Positions 17,504 through 26,136 are shown, counted from the stretch's first letter. The stretch: 64,000 nt of DNA from Flavihumibacter rivuli (GCF_018595685.2 NZ_CP092334.1:3624001-3688000), one strand, 5' to 3'. The notes: generated by a model from the letters alone, not told the origin. Translations and numbers: made by a program.

Positions 17504-18988
17504 TTACAATTCCTTTCTCAAACGGGCTACCGGTATATTCAGTTGTTCCCGGTATTTGGCCACTGTTCTGCGTGCAATGTTATAACCTTTTTCCTGTAAA
17601 AGTTCAGTCAGCCGTTCATCACTAAGGGGCTTGCGTTTATTTTCCCCTTCCACCATGTCACTCAGGATCTTTTTAACCTCCCTGGTAGATACTTCTTCCC
17701 CGCTTTCCGTGCTCAGGCTTTCGCTGAAGAAGAATTTCAGTCGGTAGGTGCCGAATTCTGTCTGTACAAACTTGCTATTGGCCACACGACTGACAGTGGA
17801 AATATCCAGTCCGGTCCTTTCGGCGATATCCTTCAGGATCATTGGCCGCAAGGTAGTTTCGTCGCCAGTCAGGAAGAACTCCTTTTGGTAATCCATGATG
17901 GTTTGCATGGTCATCATCAGGGTCTGTTGCCTTTGTTTGATGGCATCGATGAACCACTTGGCCGCATCAATTTTCTGCTTGATGAAAAGCACCGCCTCCT
18001 TCTGTCGCTTATCCTTCTTGCTGCCCTTATCATATTCTTTCAGCATATCGCGGTAACCTTCACTAATGCGCAGGTCGGGTGCGTTCTTGCTATTCAGGGT
18101 CAGTTCAAGTTTGCCGCCATTGTTATAGATGAAGAAGTCCGGCACCACATAGCTTTCGGCCTTGTTTACTTCGCCGACATTGCCCCCAGGCTTGGGGTTC
18201 AGCTTAATGATCTGGTTGATGACACTCTTGAGTTGGTCATCATCGATATTCAGTCCACGCTGTATCTTGTCGTAGTGCTTCTTGGTGAACTCATCGAAAT
18301 AGCGGCTGAGTACTTCGATGGCCAGCTTTACTTCTGTTCCTTCCTTTAGCTTTCTTTCTAACTGGAGTAGCAGGCACTCCTGCAGGTCTCGGGCGCAAAT
18401 ACCGGGAGGGTCGAAATGCTGGATCTTGCGTATGAGGCCTTCAATTTCCTCTTCAGTGGCGATAATATTCTGGCGAAAGGCAAGGTCGTCCATGATGGAG
18501 GTGGTTTCCCGCCTCAGGTATCCATCATCATCAATGCTTCCAACAATTTGTTCTGCGATCTTTTGGGTGCGGTCGTCCAGGTCAAGCATGCCCAGCTGGT
18601 CAACTAGTGAGTCATGGAGGGAGTTTTCTATCTTAAAAGGCATTACCTGCTTGTCCTCCAATTCGGGATAATTATCATCCCTGAGCTTATAATCGGCTAT
18701 TTCGTCATCACCTTCCTGTACATATTCGCTGATGTCAATATTTTCATACTCATCTTCGCTGCCTTCGGTCTCATAATCGTCATCAGCATTCTCGAATTCG
18801 TCCCTCGGTTCCTCAAAGTTTTCATCATGGTTCTCTTCGCTCAGTTCCAGTGCCGGGTTCTCTTCCAGTTCTTCCTTTATCCGCTCTTCCAGGTTGGCTG
18901 TTGGCACCTGGAGCAGCTTCATCAACTGGATTTGTTGAGGGGAAAGCTTTTGTAATAGTTTTTGTTGTAAACTTTGACTCAGTGCCAT
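17504..18988 (-). CDS. rpoN: RNA polymerase sigma-54 factor (RpoN)
   Basis: The 494-residue protein starts with the activator-interacting region I (LSQSLQQKLLQKLSPQQIQLMKLLQ). A very acidic region II follows (about 45-110, rich in Glu and Asp), then the core-binding region. The C-terminal DNA-binding part has a helix-turn-helix (IAERTGLDISTVSRVANSK) and the RpoN box ARRTVAKYREQLNIP. Sigma-54 directs transcription from -24/-12 promoters and requires AAA+ activators; none is encoded in this window. It is divergent from the small exported protein at 19081 and heads a two-gene operon. Confidence 0.97.
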   Translation of the reverse strand: MALSQSLQQKLLQKLSPQQIQLMKLLQVPTANLEERIKEELEENPALELSEENHDENFEEPRDEFENADDDYETEGSEDEYENIDISEYVQEGDDEIADYKLRDDNYPELEDKQVMPFKIENSLHDSLVDQLGMLDLDDRTQKIAEQIVGSIDDDGYLRRETTSIMDDLAFRQNIIATEEEIEGLIRKIQHFDPPGICARDLQECLLLQLERKLKEGTEVKLAIEVLSRYFDEFTKKHYDKIQRGLNIDDDQLKSVINQIIKLNPKPGGNVGEVNKAESYVVPDFFIYNNGGKLELTLNSKNAPDLRISEGYRDMLKEYDKGSKKDKRQKEAVLFIKQKIDAAKWFIDAIKQRQQTLMMTMQTIMDYQKEFFLTGDETTLRPMILKDIAERTGLDISTVSRVANSKFVQTEFGTYRLKFFFSESLSTESGEEVSTREVKKILSDMVEGENKRKPLSDERLTELLQEKGYNIARRTVAKYREQLNIPVARLRKEL

Positions 18989-19080
18989 TCGTTAGGGGTT
19001 TGTGGCGACTGGTTTCCGGAGGAAGGCCGCCTATCCACAAAAATCAGGCCGTAATTTACTAAATTAATCATGAAACAGGG

Positions 19081-19434
19081 ATGCAACGAATTCTTAAAAT
19101 AATTGTTGTCGCCTTTCCGGTCTTTTGTGCAATCTCTTCAAATGCGCAACAGGCAAGTGTTTCATTGCCCCTGCGCTACCGTTTGGAGGATTCGGTGAAA
19201 GTGTATTCCGTGACGCAAAAAAATTCTGAAAATCTTGTAAAAAAACCAGCAAGCCTTCCTTCCCCAAGGGGATTAGCATTCCCAAATGCCAGTATATCAG
19301 CAGATTGGGTGACCAGGCAGTGGGGGCTGTTTTGTATTGGGGAATGGAAGTTTGAAAAGGCGACCGGAATACCCCTGCGAATCAGGATGGGGTCACTTGA
19401 ACACACCGACTACCTGGAGGGTAAGCGTAAATAG
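19081..19434 (+). CDS. Small exported protein of unknown function
   Basis: The 117-residue protein has a signal peptide (ILKIIVVAFPVFCAISSNAQ). A short mature region includes FPNASISADWVTRQWGLFCIGEWKFEKATG and RIRMGSLEHTDYLEGKR. The pattern of a Trp-rich segment with GxxCIGEWKFEK looks conserved rather than random, but I recognise no named family. It is divergent from rpoN with about 92 bp between the genes, and ends at a shared bidirectional terminator. Confidence 0.7.
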   Translation: MQRILKIIVVAFPVFCAISSNAQQASVSLPLRYRLEDSVKVYSVTQKNSENLVKKPASLPSPRGLAFPNASISADWVTRQWGLFCIGEWKFEKATGIPLRIRMGSLEHTDYLEGKRK

Positions 19435-19448
19435 GATTATCTGATATG

Positions 19449-19480
19449 AAAAACGGTCCCCGACAGGAGGACCGTTTTTT
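19449..19480. terminator. Bidirectional terminator between convergent genes
   Basis: Arms 19449-19459 (AAAAACGGTCC) and 19469-19479 (GGACCGTTTTT) form a perfect 11-bp stem. A-run and T-run flank it on either side, so it can work on both strands for the genes ending at 19434 and 19500. Confidence 0.9.
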
Positions 19481-19499
19481 ATCATTTTGTTGCTGGTGA

Positions 19500-20717
19500 T
19501 CAGGCATTTGAGGTCTGCTCTTGCAGGACTTTCCTGATGGCAGCCGCCATTTTTTCGCCTTTTTCGCGGATCTGCTCTTCTGTCCAGCTTAAGCTGATGG
19601 CAGTAGAGATGCACCTGCCCATGATGGCGTCACTGGCACTGAAGTCCTGGGTTTGCAGTTTCAATAGTGCCGTTTTTTGGGCATCATTCAGGTTGTAGAG
19701 TGAGGTGGCCTGCTTCAGGTGGTCCCATTTACGGATATAGTGCCAGTTGTTATCGTACCAGTAGAAATTGCCTGGCAGGATACCCTGGGCCTTCATTTCC
19801 GCTACGGCAGCCCTGGTCAGTTCTTCTGTAGGCAGGAACCAGCTCAGGAAGGACGCGTTATCACCTGCAGGATCGGGGATGGTCCTGAAACTGATCTCCG
19901 GGATCTGCTCCAGGTAAGAGCGAAGCAGTTTGTTATTAGCTCGCTGGATGGCCAGGATGCGGTCCAATTTCTTGATCTGGGCTAATCCGACTGCAGCATG
20001 CAATTCACTAATGCGGAAATTATAGCCAATGAACGGATGAAGGTCGGCCCCACGGTCAACGCCTTTATGGTCGTGGCCGTGGTCGGTATATCCGTCACTC
20101 TTGATAAGCACTTCTTCATTATTGGTCATGACTACCCCTCCTTCACCGCAGGTAATGGTCTTCACGAAGTCGAAGGAGAAAGTGCCTGCATGGCCTATTG
20201 TTCCCAGCGACTTGCCTTTGTAGGATCCGCCAATACTCTGGCAGGCATCTTCGAGGAGGATCAGGTTGTGCTCCTTACAAATGCTTGCCAGTGCATCAAG
20301 GTCTGCCATGCTTCCGCACATGTGTACGGGCATGATGCATTTGGTCTTTGGGGTAATGGCCTTGCGTACAGCTTCAGGGTCAAGGGTCAGGCTGTCGTCT
20401 ACATCAACCAGTACAGGGACAGCACCTACGCTTAACACAGCCTCGAAACTGGCAACAAATGTGAAGCTGGGCATGATCACTTCATCACCTGCTCCAATAT
20501 TGAGAGCGGCCATGGCGGTGGTTAGTGCTGCCGTGCCACTTGAGGTAAGCTGGGCATATTTACAACCAAATGTTTGGGTAATTGCTTCTTCCAGTTCTTT
20601 AGCTTTCCAGATACCCTTGCGCGGACCATCGAAGCCGTAACGCATCAGGATTCCGGTTTCAAGCACATCGTTTACTTCTTTGCGCTCTTCAGCGCCCCAG
20701 AGTTCAAAACCAGGCAT
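19500..20717 (-). CDS. DegT/DnrJ/EryC1/StrS family PLP-dependent aminotransferase
   Basis: The 405-residue protein carries a PLP-binding lysine at about residue 186 in FSFDFVKTITCGEGGVV, the hallmark segment of this family. Other conserved segments are LTSSGTAALTTAMAAL, DEVIMPSFTFVAS and LLEDACQSIGG. The family mostly transaminates nucleotide-linked keto sugars for polysaccharide or lipopolysaccharide synthesis. No sugar-nucleotide genes are next to it here, so the substrate is open. The upstream 220 bp contain a short 11-bp repeat array and a terminator for the preceding gene. Confidence 0.92.
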   Translation of the reverse strand: MPGFELWGAEERKEVNDVLETGILMRYGFDGPRKGIWKAKELEEAITQTFGCKYAQLTSSGTAALTTAMAALNIGAGDEVIMPSFTFVASFEAVLSVGAVPVLVDVDDSLTLDPEAVRKAITPKTKCIMPVHMCGSMADLDALASICKEHNLILLEDACQSIGGSYKGKSLGTIGHAGTFSFDFVKTITCGEGGVVMTNNEEVLIKSDGYTDHGHDHKGVDRGADLHPFIGYNFRISELHAAVGLAQIKKLDRILAIQRANNKLLRSYLEQIPEISFRTIPDPAGDNASFLSWFLPTEELTRAAVAEMKAQGILPGNFYWYDNNWHYIRKWDHLKQATSLYNLNDAQKTALLKLQTQDFSASDAIMGRCISTAISLSWTEEQIREKGEKMAAAIRKVLQEQTSNA

Positions 20718-20858
20718 ATTTTCGGTTTATAGTTAATCAATTCCCGCAAAGATAGGGAGTCTGACAGGTATAGCAGACCCCTTAAAAATGGCCCTATTTC
20801 AAAAAAGTTCCATACGGCATTGATAAACAGATCGGTACATATATAGTCGTTTTCGGAG

Positions 20859-20900
20859 GGTCGGAGACGGGTCGGAGTCGGGTCGGATTCGAGTCCGACC
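20859..20900 (+). repeat. Three-unit GGTCGGAG repeat ending in a perfect hairpin
   Basis: Units lie at 20859-20869, 20870-20880 and 20881-20891 (GGTCGGA plus GACG, GTCG, TTCG). A reverse-complement TCCGACC at 20894-20900 pairs with GGTCGGA at 20881-20887. The array is upstream of the aminotransferase gene and belongs to the same family as the arrays at 1728 and 47749. Confidence 0.9.
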
Positions 20901-20909
20901 TTGAATGGA

Positions 20910-20935
20910 AAAGCCCGGCAAGAAGTCCGGGCTTT
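20910..20935 (-). terminator. Terminator of the AhpC-AhpD operon
   Basis: Arms 20910-20918 (AAAGCCCGG) and 20927-20935 (CCGGGCTTT) form a perfect 9-bp stem with an 8-nt loop, directly after the AhpD-like stop at 20940. On the minus strand the stem is followed by CCATTCAAGG, so the T-run is short. Confidence 0.65.
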
Positions 20936-20939
20936 GGTA

Positions 20940-21536
20940 TCATAAGAGAACGGTAAGGCTGCGGAGGACGGCACCCAGCCGGACAGCATCGTGGATGCGT
21001 TGTTTTTCTGTGCCGTGCTGCACCAGGTTCTTCTCGTGGCTGGTTACGCACATTTCACAGCCGTTGATGGAGCTAACCACCAGGCTGATCAGTTCAAAGA
21101 ACTCCTTGCCGATCAGCGGGTTCATCATAATGCTCATGCGGATACCTGCCTGGGCATTATTGTAAAAGTCTTCGTGCATAAAATGGCGGAACCTGTAATA
21201 CACATTATTGGTTGCCATCAGGCTGGCACAACTGATCACTTCAGCGATCTCTTTTTCATTTGCCCCTTCACCTATGGCCATTTTGGTAAAGGCTTCCTGT
21301 AGCAGGCTGTTCTTTTCATTTACCATTACGGCCAATGCGATCAGGTATGCTTCCTTCTTTTGCAGGGTTGCGGCGCCAAGCGCATTGCTGATGTTGATCT
21401 TCAGGTCACGCAGGTACCTGGTATCAGCATTGGCCAAAGCCTTGAGGCTTGGACTGAGCTGTTCTTCGGTCAGTCCCAGGTCATTCAATATCGCCACAGC
21501 GTTATTAACTGTTGTGGCAGCAGCTCCAAACATCAT
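20940..21536 (-). CDS. AhpD-like alkylhydroperoxidase (carboxymuconolactone decarboxylase fold)
   Basis: The 198-residue all-helical protein carries the redox motif CEMCVTSHEKNL, equivalent to the CxxC-x3-H of AhpD. The two cysteines and histidine are the catalytic set that reduces AhpC through a thiol relay. The N-terminal half is a second CMD-like repeat without the motif. The gene lies 74 bp downstream of ahpC on the same strand, which supports an AhpC-AhpD peroxidase system as in some Actinobacteria and Bacteroidota. The reductant feeding it is not encoded nearby. Confidence 0.88.
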   Translation of the reverse strand: MMFGAAATTVNNAVAILNDLGLTEEQLSPSLKALANADTRYLRDLKINISNALGAATLQKKEAYLIALAVMVNEKNSLLQEAFTKMAIGEGANEKEIAEVISCASLMATNNVYYRFRHFMHEDFYNNAQAGIRMSIMMNPLIGKEFFELISLVVSSINGCEMCVTSHEKNLVQHGTEKQRIHDAVRLGAVLRSLTVLL

Positions 21537-21610
21537 AATCTTCCGGTATTTTATAAAAGCGTCCGATCATTGGACCGGACGCCGAAGGGAATTGAATTCA
21601 ATTGAAATGA

Positions 21611-22165
21611 TTAGGCAGTGAGGGTAGCTTCACCTTTCTGCCAGTTACATGGACAGAGTTCATCTGTTTGCAAGGCATCCAGTACACGCAATACTTCCTT
21701 CACATTGCGGCCAACACTCAAGTCGTAGAGGCTAACCCAACGTACGATACCCTGTGGGTCCACGATGAAAGTGGCGCGGTAGGCGATCTTCTCTTCAGTT
21801 TCGAGGATACCCAGCTCTTCTGCCAGGGTTTTGGAGGTGTCGGCCAGCATGGGGAACTGGAGGCCTTTCAGGTCTTCGTGGTTGTTCCTCCAGGCCAGGT
21901 GGACAAACTCACTATCGGTAGAGGCACCAACCAGGACGGTATCTCGGTCGGCGAAATCCTGGTAATGCTTGTTGAATTCTGCGATCTCGGTCGGGCAAAC
22001 AAAGGTGAAATCCTTTGGCCACCAGAACATCACCATCCACTTACCTGCATTCCTGATCTCTTCGTAGCTCAACTCATAGAACTCTTTTCCTTTCTCAATG
22101 GACACAACTGACTTTTTCTTGAACTCGGGGAATTGCGATCCCACTGACAACACTAAATTCTTCAT
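21611..22165 (-). CDS. ahpC: 2-Cys peroxiredoxin, AhpC type
   Basis: The 184-residue protein starts at the ATG at 22165 (MKNLVLSVGSQFPEFKKKSVV). Earlier in-frame codons overlap the promoter and were rejected. The peroxidatic cysteine is in KDFTFVCPTEIAEFN and the resolving cysteine region is DELCPCNWQKGE. It reduces hydrogen and organic peroxides in the cytoplasm. Its electron partner is most likely the AhpD-like protein encoded next. The promoter at 22199-22229 is close to consensus. No OxyR-type site was recognised with confidence. Confidence 0.93.
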   Translation of the reverse strand: MKNLVLSVGSQFPEFKKKSVVSIEKGKEFYELSYEEIRNAGKWMVMFWWPKDFTFVCPTEIAEFNKHYQDFADRDTVLVGASTDSEFVHLAWRNNHEDLKGLQFPMLADTSKTLAEELGILETEEKIAYRATFIVDPQGIVRWVSLYDLSVGRNVKEVLRVLDALQTDELCPCNWQKGEATLTA

Positions 22166-22198
22166 ACTGATTTTCCTTTTTGATTGCTTTTGGGGGCG

Positions 22199-22229
22199 CA
22201 AAGTTCTGGCGTGATCAATTGTCATCAAA
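22199..22229 (-). promoter_or_regulatory. Promoter of ahpC-ahpD
   Basis: On the minus strand a -33 TTTG (CAAA on plus, 22226-22229) and a -7 GAACTTTG (22199-22206) are separated by 19 bp. This is one mismatch from the Bacteroidota consensus TAnnTTTG. The start codon is 33 bp downstream. Confidence 0.65.
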
Positions 22230-22273
22230 ATCACGACATGTTAAATCTGGGAATTCAGGATGGGACAACTAAA

Positions 22274-22320
22274 AATCAACCCCTGGAATCCTTTATGGAA
22301 AAGCATTCCAGGGGTTGATT
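22274..22320 (-). terminator. Terminator of the GHL10 gene
   Basis: Arms 22274-22289 and 22305-22320 are a perfect 16-bp inverted repeat with a 15-nt loop. On the minus strand the stem is followed by TTTTTAG, placing it downstream of the gene that ends at 22352. A weaker T-rich side (TTTTATT) exists on the plus strand. Confidence 0.85.
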
Positions 22321-22351
22321 GATTTTATTGATGGTTGATAGAAAAGAATTA

Positions 22352-23572
22352 TCAGTTGGTTTCTACAGTTGGTTTGCCCGGCAGCCACTCCATAACCGGA
22401 AGGGGTACACGCGATTTATAGTAATTGTTTTGAAGGCTATCGCTCCAGCCATTGGGATTGCTGACAAATGATTTGCTGCTGAAATAGATCGCCCCCTGAA
22501 CATTAGGCGTGTTGCGTATGGCCTGGATCATTTTGGGTAAGAGGCTCTTGTCTTTCCATGGGGCACTGGTTCCTGCCTTGTAGATACCCAAGCCTATATA
22601 GCAATGTTTGCCATAGCTGTGTTTGCTCCACCAGTCGAGCAAAACCTCGAAGGGCGCTGCCTTGTGGCCAAACTCCCAGTATAGTTGTGGCGCTACATAA
22701 TCGATCCAGCCCTGCTTCAACCATAGCAGTATATCTGCATAGAGGTCATCGTAATTTGTCTGGCCGGCTTTGGTTTCACTGCCTTCAGGATCCTTGTCCT
22801 TGTTGCGCCAAACCCCAAATGGCGAGATGCCGAACTTTACATAGGGTTTCTCTTCCTTGATGGCCCTTGAAAGTTTCACAATGATGGAGTCGACATTGCT
22901 TCTCCTCCAGTCGTCCCGGTTCATGCCATTGCCAAATTGCTGGAAGGTCTTGTCGTCAGGAAATTCTTTCCCTGCTATCCTGTAGGGGTAGAAATAATCA
23001 TCGAAGTGGATGGCATCCAAATCATAACGTTGTACCAGGTCACGAACTACATTGACCACATATTGTTGGGCAGCCTTGTTGCCAGGATCGAAATAGCGTT
23101 TGTCCCCGTAGGTTAGGAACCATTCGGGATGGAGCCTGGTAATATGGGTGGGGCTGATGCTGGAACGGTTAACATTGAATACTGCCCTGTAAGGGTTGAG
23201 CCAGGCATGAAACTCCATTCCCCTTTTCCTGGCTTCATTGATCATGAACTGCAAAGGGTCATAATAAGGTACAGGCGGCCTGCCTTGCTTGCCCGTTAGC
23301 CATTCACTCCAGGGTTCGTATTGGGAAGGGTAAAAAGCATCGGTTGCCGGCCTTACCTGCACAATCACGGCGTTCATGCCGTTCTTCTCGTGCATATCCA
23401 GCATGCGGATATATTCATCCTTTTGTTTCTCGCTGTCAAAATTGCCTTTGGTTGGCCAGTCTATATTGTCAACGGTGGCAATCCATGCTGCCCTGAATTC
23501 TGGCTGCTGCTCCTGGCCTTTAGCAGGAGCAAGGCCGTTAAGGATCGCGAGGGCGATCAATATCTTTTTCAT
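22352..23572 (-). CDS. Exported GHL10-type (DUF187) glycosyl hydrolase-like protein
   Basis: The 406-residue protein has a signal peptide (KKILIALAILNGLAPAKGQ). The mature part opens with EFRAAWIATVDNIDWP, and contains VIVQVRPATDAFYPSQYEPWSEWL, FHAWLNPYRAVFN and DAIHFDDYFYPY. These are conserved blocks of the GHL10/DUF187 family of TIM-barrel hydrolases, thought to act on glycans in the periplasm or at the surface. The aspartates in IHFDDYFYP are the likely active-site cluster. It stands alone next to a MarR regulator on the same strand, 32 bp away. Confidence 0.88.
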   Translation of the reverse strand: MKKILIALAILNGLAPAKGQEQQPEFRAAWIATVDNIDWPTKGNFDSEKQKDEYIRMLDMHEKNGMNAVIVQVRPATDAFYPSQYEPWSEWLTGKQGRPPVPYYDPLQFMINEARKRGMEFHAWLNPYRAVFNVNRSSISPTHITRLHPEWFLTYGDKRYFDPGNKAAQQYVVNVVRDLVQRYDLDAIHFDDYFYPYRIAGKEFPDDKTFQQFGNGMNRDDWRRSNVDSIIVKLSRAIKEEKPYVKFGISPFGVWRNKDKDPEGSETKAGQTNYDDLYADILLWLKQGWIDYVAPQLYWEFGHKAAPFEVLLDWWSKHSYGKHCYIGLGIYKAGTSAPWKDKSLLPKMIQAIRNTPNVQGAIYFSSKSFVSNPNGWSDSLQNNYYKSRVPLPVMEWLPGKPTVETN

Positions 23573-23604
23573 ACTGCTGATTTCATTGGGGTGAGGATAG
23601 TGAC

Positions 23605-24060
23605 CTAATCTACTGACTGCCTCATCTTGTCAAGGAGGCCGCTTAATTGCTTGGCCTCTTCGGGACTGAGCTGGTTGAGGATAGCATCGAATTCGTCTTC
23701 GTGTGCATCCATGCGGGCAAGCAGTTCCTGGCCTTTTTCAGTTATGGTACAATCTACTAAGCGCCTGTCGGTTGGACAGGTGACCTTCCTGACCAGTTCC
23801 TTTTTCACCAGCCTGTCCACGATCCTGCTGGTATCACTCATTTTATCGAGCATCCGCTGGCGGATCTGCAGGGTAGAGAGTGGTTCCCCAGCTCCCCTCA
23901 GGATGCGCAGGATATTGAACTGTTGGGGGGTAAGATCATATTGATCCATGAAGTTCCTGGTATTTTCCATCAGCCAGTTATAGGTATAGATCATATTGAT
24001 CATCAACCTCTGGTAATCATTCCGGAACTTCCGCTGGTGGATATCTTTATCTATGCTCAT
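23605..24060 (-). CDS. MarR-family transcriptional regulator
   Basis: The 151-residue protein shows the MarR winged helix-turn-helix: LTPQQFNILRILRGAGEPLSTLQIRQRMLD, then the recognition helix MSDTSRIVDRLVKKELV and the wing segment RKVTCPTDRRLVDCTITEKG. It binds DNA as a dimer and usually responds to small phenolic or oxidative cues. It lies 32 bp upstream of the GHL10 gene on the same strand, so the two may be co-transcribed. A palindromic operator was not identified upstream. Confidence 0.93.
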   Translation of the reverse strand: MSIDKDIHQRKFRNDYQRLMINMIYTYNWLMENTRNFMDQYDLTPQQFNILRILRGAGEPLSTLQIRQRMLDKMSDTSRIVDRLVKKELVRKVTCPTDRRLVDCTITEKGQELLARMDAHEDEFDAILNQLSPEEAKQLSGLLDKMRQSVD

Positions 24061-24117
24061 AGAAGGTCATTCTGGTTTAAAATTAGGGAAATCTGTGTGG
24101 CGACACCAATCAATATG

Positions 24118-25137
24118 TCATCCCCACACTTTGGTCCCTTCCGAGCAATTGGCGCAAATATCAATATTGGCGCGTCCTTGAAGGATCTTGCCACGGAAGT
24201 CCCGGTAAGTTTTACTTTGCCATATTTCCCTGAAACTCAGGTTTTTCAGGTCGCCCATACGGTGTTGGGCATCTTTGTCGAAGCAGCAGGGCACCACCAG
24301 GCCGTCCCAACTGATAACGGTAGCCTGCCAAAGTCGCCAGCAATGGTTATGCAGGGCGTTCTTGAATTCGAAGGCGCCATCGGCGTTCTTCCGGTAACGG
24401 CTGTACCTGTCGATAGATGGGATCAGTTGGTTCGGGTCTTTTTCATAATCATAGACCTGGGCAGTCTTCAGCCATACATCATCCACGCCAATTGTTTTGG
24501 CCAGTTCCTTCACTTCTTCGATCTGGTGTTCATTGGGTTTTACCACCAGGAACTGGAATACCACGAATGGGGTTTTGCTATTGAGTTCCTTCTTCCATTT
24601 TACGATATTCCTTGCGCCCTCCAGAACTTTCTCCAGTTTACCGCCAACCCTGTATTGCTGGTACACTTCCTGGGTTGTTCCGTCAATGGATATGATTAGC
24701 CTGTCCAGGCCGCTTTCCACAGTCTTCCGGGCATTCGTGTCCGTTAAATAGTGCGCATTGGTAGAAGTGGCTGTATAGATCCGTCGTTTGTTCGCATAAC
24801 TGACCATCTCCAGGAAATCGGGATTCAGGTAAGGTTCTCCCTGGAAATAGAATACCAGGTAAAAGAGATCGCGATGGATCTGGTCAATGGTTTCCCTGAA
24901 GAAGTCTTTCTGTAACATGCCGGTGGGACGGGTAAAGGCCCTCAGTCCGCTTGGGCATTCCGGGCAACGCAGGTTGCAGGAAGTGGTAGGCTCGAAGGAA
25001 ATGGATATGGGCAATCCCCACTGGATGGGCTTTCCCGACCATTTGCTGACATAATAACTCAATAACACTTTGCCGGCATTCCAGGCACGGCGAAAGGTCA
25101 TCTTCCGGAAAAGGTTTATGTTATCGTTCCAGTTCAT
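24118..25137 (-). CDS. Radical SAM/SPASM domain protein
   Basis: The 339-residue protein starts at the ATG at 25137 (MNWNDNINLF); a GTG two codons earlier is possible. The radical SAM cluster motif is CNLRCPEC (C-x3-C-x2-C) near residue 55. The C-terminal SPASM-type region has CCFDKDAQHRMGDLKNLSFREIW and ends in DICANCSEG, which supplies the ligands of an auxiliary iron-sulfur cluster. Such enzymes modify peptides or carbohydrates. No precursor peptide gene was seen nearby, so the substrate is unknown. The gene lies 58 bp upstream of the MarR gene on the same strand. Confidence 0.88.
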   Translation of the reverse strand: MNWNDNINLFRKMTFRRAWNAGKVLLSYYVSKWSGKPIQWGLPISISFEPTTSCNLRCPECPSGLRAFTRPTGMLQKDFFRETIDQIHRDLFYLVFYFQGEPYLNPDFLEMVSYANKRRIYTATSTNAHYLTDTNARKTVESGLDRLIISIDGTTQEVYQQYRVGGKLEKVLEGARNIVKWKKELNSKTPFVVFQFLVVKPNEHQIEEVKELAKTIGVDDVWLKTAQVYDYEKDPNQLIPSIDRYSRYRKNADGAFEFKNALHNHCWRLWQATVISWDGLVVPCCFDKDAQHRMGDLKNLSFREIWQSKTYRDFRGKILQGRANIDICANCSEGTKVWG

Positions 25138-25303
25138 TGGCACCCGGCGAAAATAATGAAACCCTGGTTTATTGACCGGTTACTATTTCAGCCTACCAGG
25201 AACAGATGGGTTAAGAACCATATGGAAAGAACGCCAGGCTTGGGATCAGGAAGCTAGAATAGTCCGGTCTTAAAAATTTCCTTCTTCCTGATTGCCGTAG
25301 TTC

Positions 25304-25311
25304 TAAATTTG
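25304..25311 (+). promoter_or_regulatory. Consensus -7 element (TAAATTTG) close to the GH25 start codon
   Basis: TAAATTTG fits TAnnTTTG exactly and ends 7 bp before the ATG at 25319. A TTTC at 25277-25280 is a poor, too distant -33. Transcription from here would give a leader of only a few bases. Confidence 0.45.
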
Positions 25312-25318
25312 CTTCCGC

Positions 25319-26086
25319 ATGGCCAAGAAGAAGAAACAAAAACTGCCCGGTGCAAAGTCCCTGATAGCCGTATTGATCATCCTCCTGGTCTTCGGGATGG
25401 GATATTGGTGGTACAAATTGTCCGAACCTGATTTTGTGCGGTATGATGCATTTGGTATCGAGATCCCTTCCAACTTCTCCATCCATGGCATAGATGTATC
25501 CAAGTACCAACAGCGGATCAATTGGGGGGCAGTGAAGGAAATGGAAGTGGAGGATGTGAAGATCGGCTTCGCGTTTATCAAGGCTACTGAAGGATTGGGA
25601 AGGGTTGATGCCCATTTTGCCAGGAATTGGGAGAAGAGCCGGGATGCCGGTATCACCCGCGGGGCCTACCATTTCTTCCTGGCTCCCAAGAACGGGGCCC
25701 TCCAGGCCGAGAATTTCATTCGCACCGTAGAACTGATGCCTGGCGACCTGCCGCCCGTATTGGATGTGGAGCAGACCTACGGGGTAAGTGCTGAGAAGCT
25801 CCGTGCTGAGGTAAAGGCTTTCCTCGAAACTGTGGAAACGCATTATGGAATCAGGCCGATCATTTACACGAATGTTGACTTTTACAATAAATACCTGAAA
25901 GGGGATTTTGACCAATATCCGCTATGGGTGGCGCATTACCTCCAGAAAGACCGCCCAAGGATCACCCGTAACTGGGCTTTCTGGCAATACAGTGAAACCG
26001 GTAATGTAAACGGGATAAGGGGAAAGGTGGATTTCAATGTGTTTAACGGTGATTCCTCGGATTTTGAAGATCTGCTGATCGATTGA
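25319..26086 (+). CDS. GH25 lysozyme-type muramidase, membrane anchored
   Basis: The 255-residue protein has a basic N-terminus (MAKKKKQKLPGAK), then one membrane helix (SLIAVLIILLVFGMGYWWY), so it is anchored with the catalytic domain in the periplasm. GH25 motifs are HGIDVSKYQ at the first strand, FAFIKATEG, and PPVLDVEQ with the catalytic Asp and Glu, followed by WAFWQYSETGNVNGI. The enzyme would cleave the beta-1,4 bond between MurNAc and GlcNAc in peptidoglycan. It is followed 50 bp later by a small membrane protein gene that may share its transcript. Confidence 0.92.
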   Translation: MAKKKKQKLPGAKSLIAVLIILLVFGMGYWWYKLSEPDFVRYDAFGIEIPSNFSIHGIDVSKYQQRINWGAVKEMEVEDVKIGFAFIKATEGLGRVDAHFARNWEKSRDAGITRGAYHFFLAPKNGALQAENFIRTVELMPGDLPPVLDVEQTYGVSAEKLRAEVKAFLETVETHYGIRPIIYTNVDFYNKYLKGDFDQYPLWVAHYLQKDRPRITRNWAFWQYSETGNVNGIRGKVDFNVFNGDSSDFEDLLID

Positions 26087-26136
26087 TCAACAATTCAGGC
26101 TGTGCGTTGTAATTTTATATCCAAACCGGAACAAGT

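Noticed and set aside
23923..24699. Plus-strand open frame (258 codons) over the MarR and radical SAM genes
   Set aside because: It overlaps two well-supported genes on the opposite strand and shows no domain.
25211..25915. Minus-strand frame (234 codons) over the GH25 gene
   Set aside because: GH25 motifs on the plus strand are complete; the minus frame has none.
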